Part shown: piece by piece, positions 63,001-64,000 of the stretch
Numbering within the stretch: position 1 is the stretch's first letter
Layout: each line of letters starts with the position of its first letter
NCBI GenBank assembly: GCA_024398055.1
Contig: CP073749.1
Span: forward strand, 2,666,594-2,730,593
DNA: 64,000 bases
Source of the DNA: a bacterium SCSIO 12741
GTDB lineage: Bacteria > Bacteroidota > Bacteroidia > Flavobacteriales_G > Salibacteraceae
Direction of reading: 5' to 3'
Notes under the pieces: model-generated
Database searches by the model: none
What the model saw: the letters and a program-made list of their open reading frames with translations, nothing else
What the model was told of the DNA's origin: nothing
Translations under genes and position numbers: made by a program

Positions 63001-63188
63001 GCTAATTGCAGGAGGGCTGCAATAATTCGCTCCTTCATTTCGTTGGATGCCTTGTTGGTAAAGGTCAATGCAAGAATGGAGGAGATTCCTGATTCATAGG
63101 CATCCGTCAATGCAATTTTCAGGTATTCCTGAACCAGTGTAAATGTTTTGCCCGATCCGGCAGAAGAACGAAAAACAGATAAGCTCAA
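60084..63188 (-). CDS. AddA-like UvrD-family helicase with degenerate nuclease motif
   Basis: A 1,034-residue superfamily 1 helicase, partner of the AddB-like protein in double-strand-break resection. It starts at TTG 63188, so the Walker A motif FRSSAGSGKTFTLV lies at residues 6-19. Other motifs are FLIDEFQDTSNLQWKNL (Walker B), DGKQAIYRWRGGDVDQF, ENNYRSSPEVVNF, VSLMTIHQSKGLEFPVVLF and NLLYVAVTRAAERLYVF. The C-terminal region keeps RPDRVV but has VIHYRMGKVK where nuclease-active AddA proteins have a D-Y-K-T-G motif, and the chain ends soon after. The nuclease activity of this subunit is therefore probably lost, although the helicase is intact. A -7 box lies 19 nt upstream. Confidence 0.92.
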   Translation of the reverse strand: MSLSVFRSSAGSGKTFTLVQEYLKIALTDAYESGISSILALTFTNKASNEMKERIIAALLQLADSKERHNSPHFSLLLEDPSLKLDATEIAIRSKNCLAQLLHNYSAFSVQTIDRFIHRIIRTFASELDLSNSFEVELDETRFLQEAITRLMDRASDDPDLMRFLTEFVLDRVSDDKNWRVEAELLNFARILLSEQAQPYVKQLLTVSEEDFLKAGKAWEKEVAELENQWVEWGEAGQGLILEQGLSESAFFYGSRGVPGLFKKLIRKDISNLFNSNVEKARSSDKWVSGKATAEEKQKIAGIKPELLVLMANTEESLENHLGRYKMLKLLSRNLYSMGLSQAISEEIEKLKKERNVVLISDFNRIISQFVAQESAPFIYERTAQHYQHFLIDEFQDTSNLQWKNLVPLLENSLAQGGKDLIVGDGKQAIYRWRGGDVDQFVYMPQLPNPNEDPILHEQLISLSHHIQEFNLENNYRSSPEVVNFNNELFERIVDEQPQLVKDIFLNHQQNPVREKPKGYVEIQFKPEEVDMNEWHSERLPNLLQELKADGYAWKDVCILCRKNKDLSYLASLLLKHDIPVISSEALLLFGSIEVKLVHAFLKVIAHPHQVHRQVEALTLWNQLNPDRATSHEVFQQLIRHPGLHTFSNALEDLGISLNLKLLLHANGYQLVETIICALHLDQSDNAYLSAYLNEVHNYFQSREMRLNGLITYLDERREKLSLSLPEGAEAVSLMTIHQSKGLEFPVVLFAYANWKYRLTEFTWLPLNEEQFGLPAGIVRTSKDLEFTPHKSRYEEELNKTKLDELNLLYVAVTRAAERLYVFTEDEGRNLYFAELFVPALRRMDGWQDITFVRGSKEPVIRESKADHSGEFHLEQLGSFPEDDRFIEALNSPATTPDPALEWHLKLQKKLAQVITPNDWDIVWESEIQALEKEEEQTIQRIENLHQELNNSAQFWGDRILNQPELQAPSGDQVRPDRVVMQQQEWQVIHYRMGKVKEKDKQEMVLGKHLVSRMTDKPVRSWIFHTDLETWTEV

Positions 63189-63207
63189 GCCGTGTCCCTT
63201 TTGTCCT

Positions 63208-63215
63208 CAAAAATA
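63208..63215 (-). promoter_or_regulatory. -7 element for the AddA-like gene
   Basis: Minus-strand TATTTTTG, an exact TAnnTTTG match, 19 nt before TTG 63188. It supports the TTG start. Confidence 0.45.
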
Positions 63216-63256
63216 GGTCGCTTACGAATACCCTGCGGGCTTGTAAGTGCTTTTTA

Positions 63257-63264
63257 TAACTTTG
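63257..63264 (+). promoter_or_regulatory. -7 element for the outer-membrane beta-barrel gene
   Basis: TAACTTTG, an exact TAnnTTTG match, 11 nt before ATG 63276. CTTG at 63240-63243 may form the upstream element. Confidence 0.5.
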
Positions 63265-63275
63265 TTCTCAGTCCT

Positions 63276-64000
63276 ATGACCAGAGCATTCCCAATTATGT
63301 TGGCCCTTCTGCTGGGCTTTTTTTCGAGCCATTCTCAAGAGAGAAGAGGCACTTACTTTGGTGTTCAGTTCAAACCCATGATATCCGGGAGCTTAATCAA
63401 TGAAGGCGTCCCTTCTGGAACAGAAAATGGAATCAACTTTGAAGTAACCAAGCAGTTCGGGTTTTCTGCCGGAATGGTGATCCGTCATGACTTTACTAAA
63501 ATGTTCAGTGTAGAATCCGGAATTTCGTTTGTGCAACGTAATCAGAATTACCATGTTTACGATCCGGTTAGAGACTACACCTTTGATCAGGAGTTTGGAA
63601 CCGTGGGTTATGAAATACCGCTACTTGGATTGGTTTATATCCAATTGAGCGATCAGGTATTTATGAATACATCTTTCGGAGTTTCTTTCGATATGTACCC
63701 CAGTGATATTAAGGTTGAGTCTGATGACGATCGGGTGAACATGATTGGCCAGCGTGCAGGATGGATTCTTCCAGCTTTATCGGCGAACATCGGATGGGAG
63801 TGGAGAACCAAAGAAAATGGTTCATTCTACATTGGAGGAACCTACCACAGAAGCTTTGGCGATACGTATGAGTTTATTGCTGAATACGATTACAATCGTT
63901 TGGATACAGCTTCAGTTGTCACTCCCATGTACTTAACCACCAATGGGAACTACCTCACTTTAGATTTCCGTTACTTCTTTCATGAAGACCCGGAGAAAAA
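63276..64000 (+). CDS. Outer-membrane beta-barrel protein, 3' end cut by window edge
   Basis: An open frame of at least 241 codons that runs off the window. Signal peptide MTRAFPIMLALLLGFFSSHS, cut before QERRG. The mature part alternates short strands and loops typical of an outer-membrane barrel: GTYFGVQFKPMISG, FGFSAGMVIRHDF, FSVESGISFVQRN, YEIPLLGLVYIQL, LTLDFRYFF. It resembles the porin-like outer membrane beta-barrel families of Bacteroidota (OMP_b-brl type). Function unknown. It has its own promoter-like box and is divergent from the AddA-like gene. ATG 63276 is chosen because it gives a complete signal peptide. Confidence 0.87.
   Translation, partial: MTRAFPIMLALLLGFFSSHSQERRGTYFGVQFKPMISGSLINEGVPSGTENGINFEVTKQFGFSAGMVIRHDFTKMFSVESGISFVQRNQNYHVYDPVRDYTFDQEFGTVGYEIPLLGLVYIQLSDQVFMNTSFGVSFDMYPSDIKVESDDDRVNMIGQRAGWILPALSANIGWEWRTKENGSFYIGGTYHRSFGDTYEFIAEYDYNRLDTASVVTPMYLTTNGNYLTLDFRYFFHEDPEK

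Noticed and set aside
1-64000. tRNA, rRNA, prophage or insertion-sequence genes
   Set aside because: No cloverleaf-like sequence, rRNA segment, transposase or integrase motif was recognised in either strand.

Overview
The window is a gene-dense stretch of chromosome from a member of the Bacteroidota, most likely a marine or flavobacteria-like lineage. The evidence is type IX secretion (T9SS) sorting domains on two secreted proteins, SprB-type repeats, a menFDBACE menaquinone cluster, a short-form MenE, DUF4421, and promoters of the Bacteroidota type (TAnnTTTG) lying only 6-25 nt before start codons. I saw no rRNA, tRNA, CRISPR array, transposase, integrase or phage gene.

Layout. 1-12 kb holds housekeeping genes: the 3' part of dnaK, a DUF4421 outer-membrane-like protein, a MacB/FtsX-type permease, aconitase, an SRAP-family DNA-repair protein, a lipoprotein, an unknown protein, fumarylacetoacetase and serine hydroxymethyltransferase. 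12.1-36.3 kb is a large surface-polysaccharide locus: three sulfotransferases (one broken), a hexapeptide acyltransferase, several glycosyltransferases, a Wzx-like flippase, a polytopic membrane protein (possible polymerase) and a Gfo/Idh oxidoreductase. At its core (16.7-25.3 kb) lies a pseudaminic-acid set: PseB, a methyltransferase, a NeuB-like/SAF-like/cytidylyltransferase fusion, a PseG-PseH fusion, PseI, then HisH-like, HisF-like and an N-acetyl sugar amidotransferase. Together these could make a CMP-activated pseudaminic acid carrying an acetamidino group; the aminotransferase PseC is the one step not seen. 36.3-40.3 kb holds a TPR protein, an AddB-like nuclease subunit and an orphan OmpR-type response regulator. 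40.7-46.8 kb is one 2,039-residue secreted beta-helix/SprB/T9SS protein closed by a strong terminator. 46.9-53.4 kb is the menaquinone operon. 53.4-64 kb holds an RluD-type pseudouridine synthase, a second T9SS protein, a PASTA protein, Ddl, RdgB, an ElaA-type acetyltransferase, the AddA-like partner of the AddB-like gene, and a partial outer-membrane beta-barrel protein.

Most notable points. (1) Four genes (menF, addB-like, a GT4, a sulfotransferase) are broken by what look like single-base losses; three map exactly to runs of 4-5 G and are restored by one extra G. Because menF should be needed for respiration, consensus error is the leading explanation, but real mutation or -1 recoding is not excluded. 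(2) The pseudaminic-acid locus contains two unusual enzyme fusions and a divergent second NeuB-like domain that seems to lack the conserved catalytic glutamate. (3) The AddAB-like pair is atypical: the AddA nuclease motif is degenerate and AddB lacks the cysteines of an iron-sulfur cluster.
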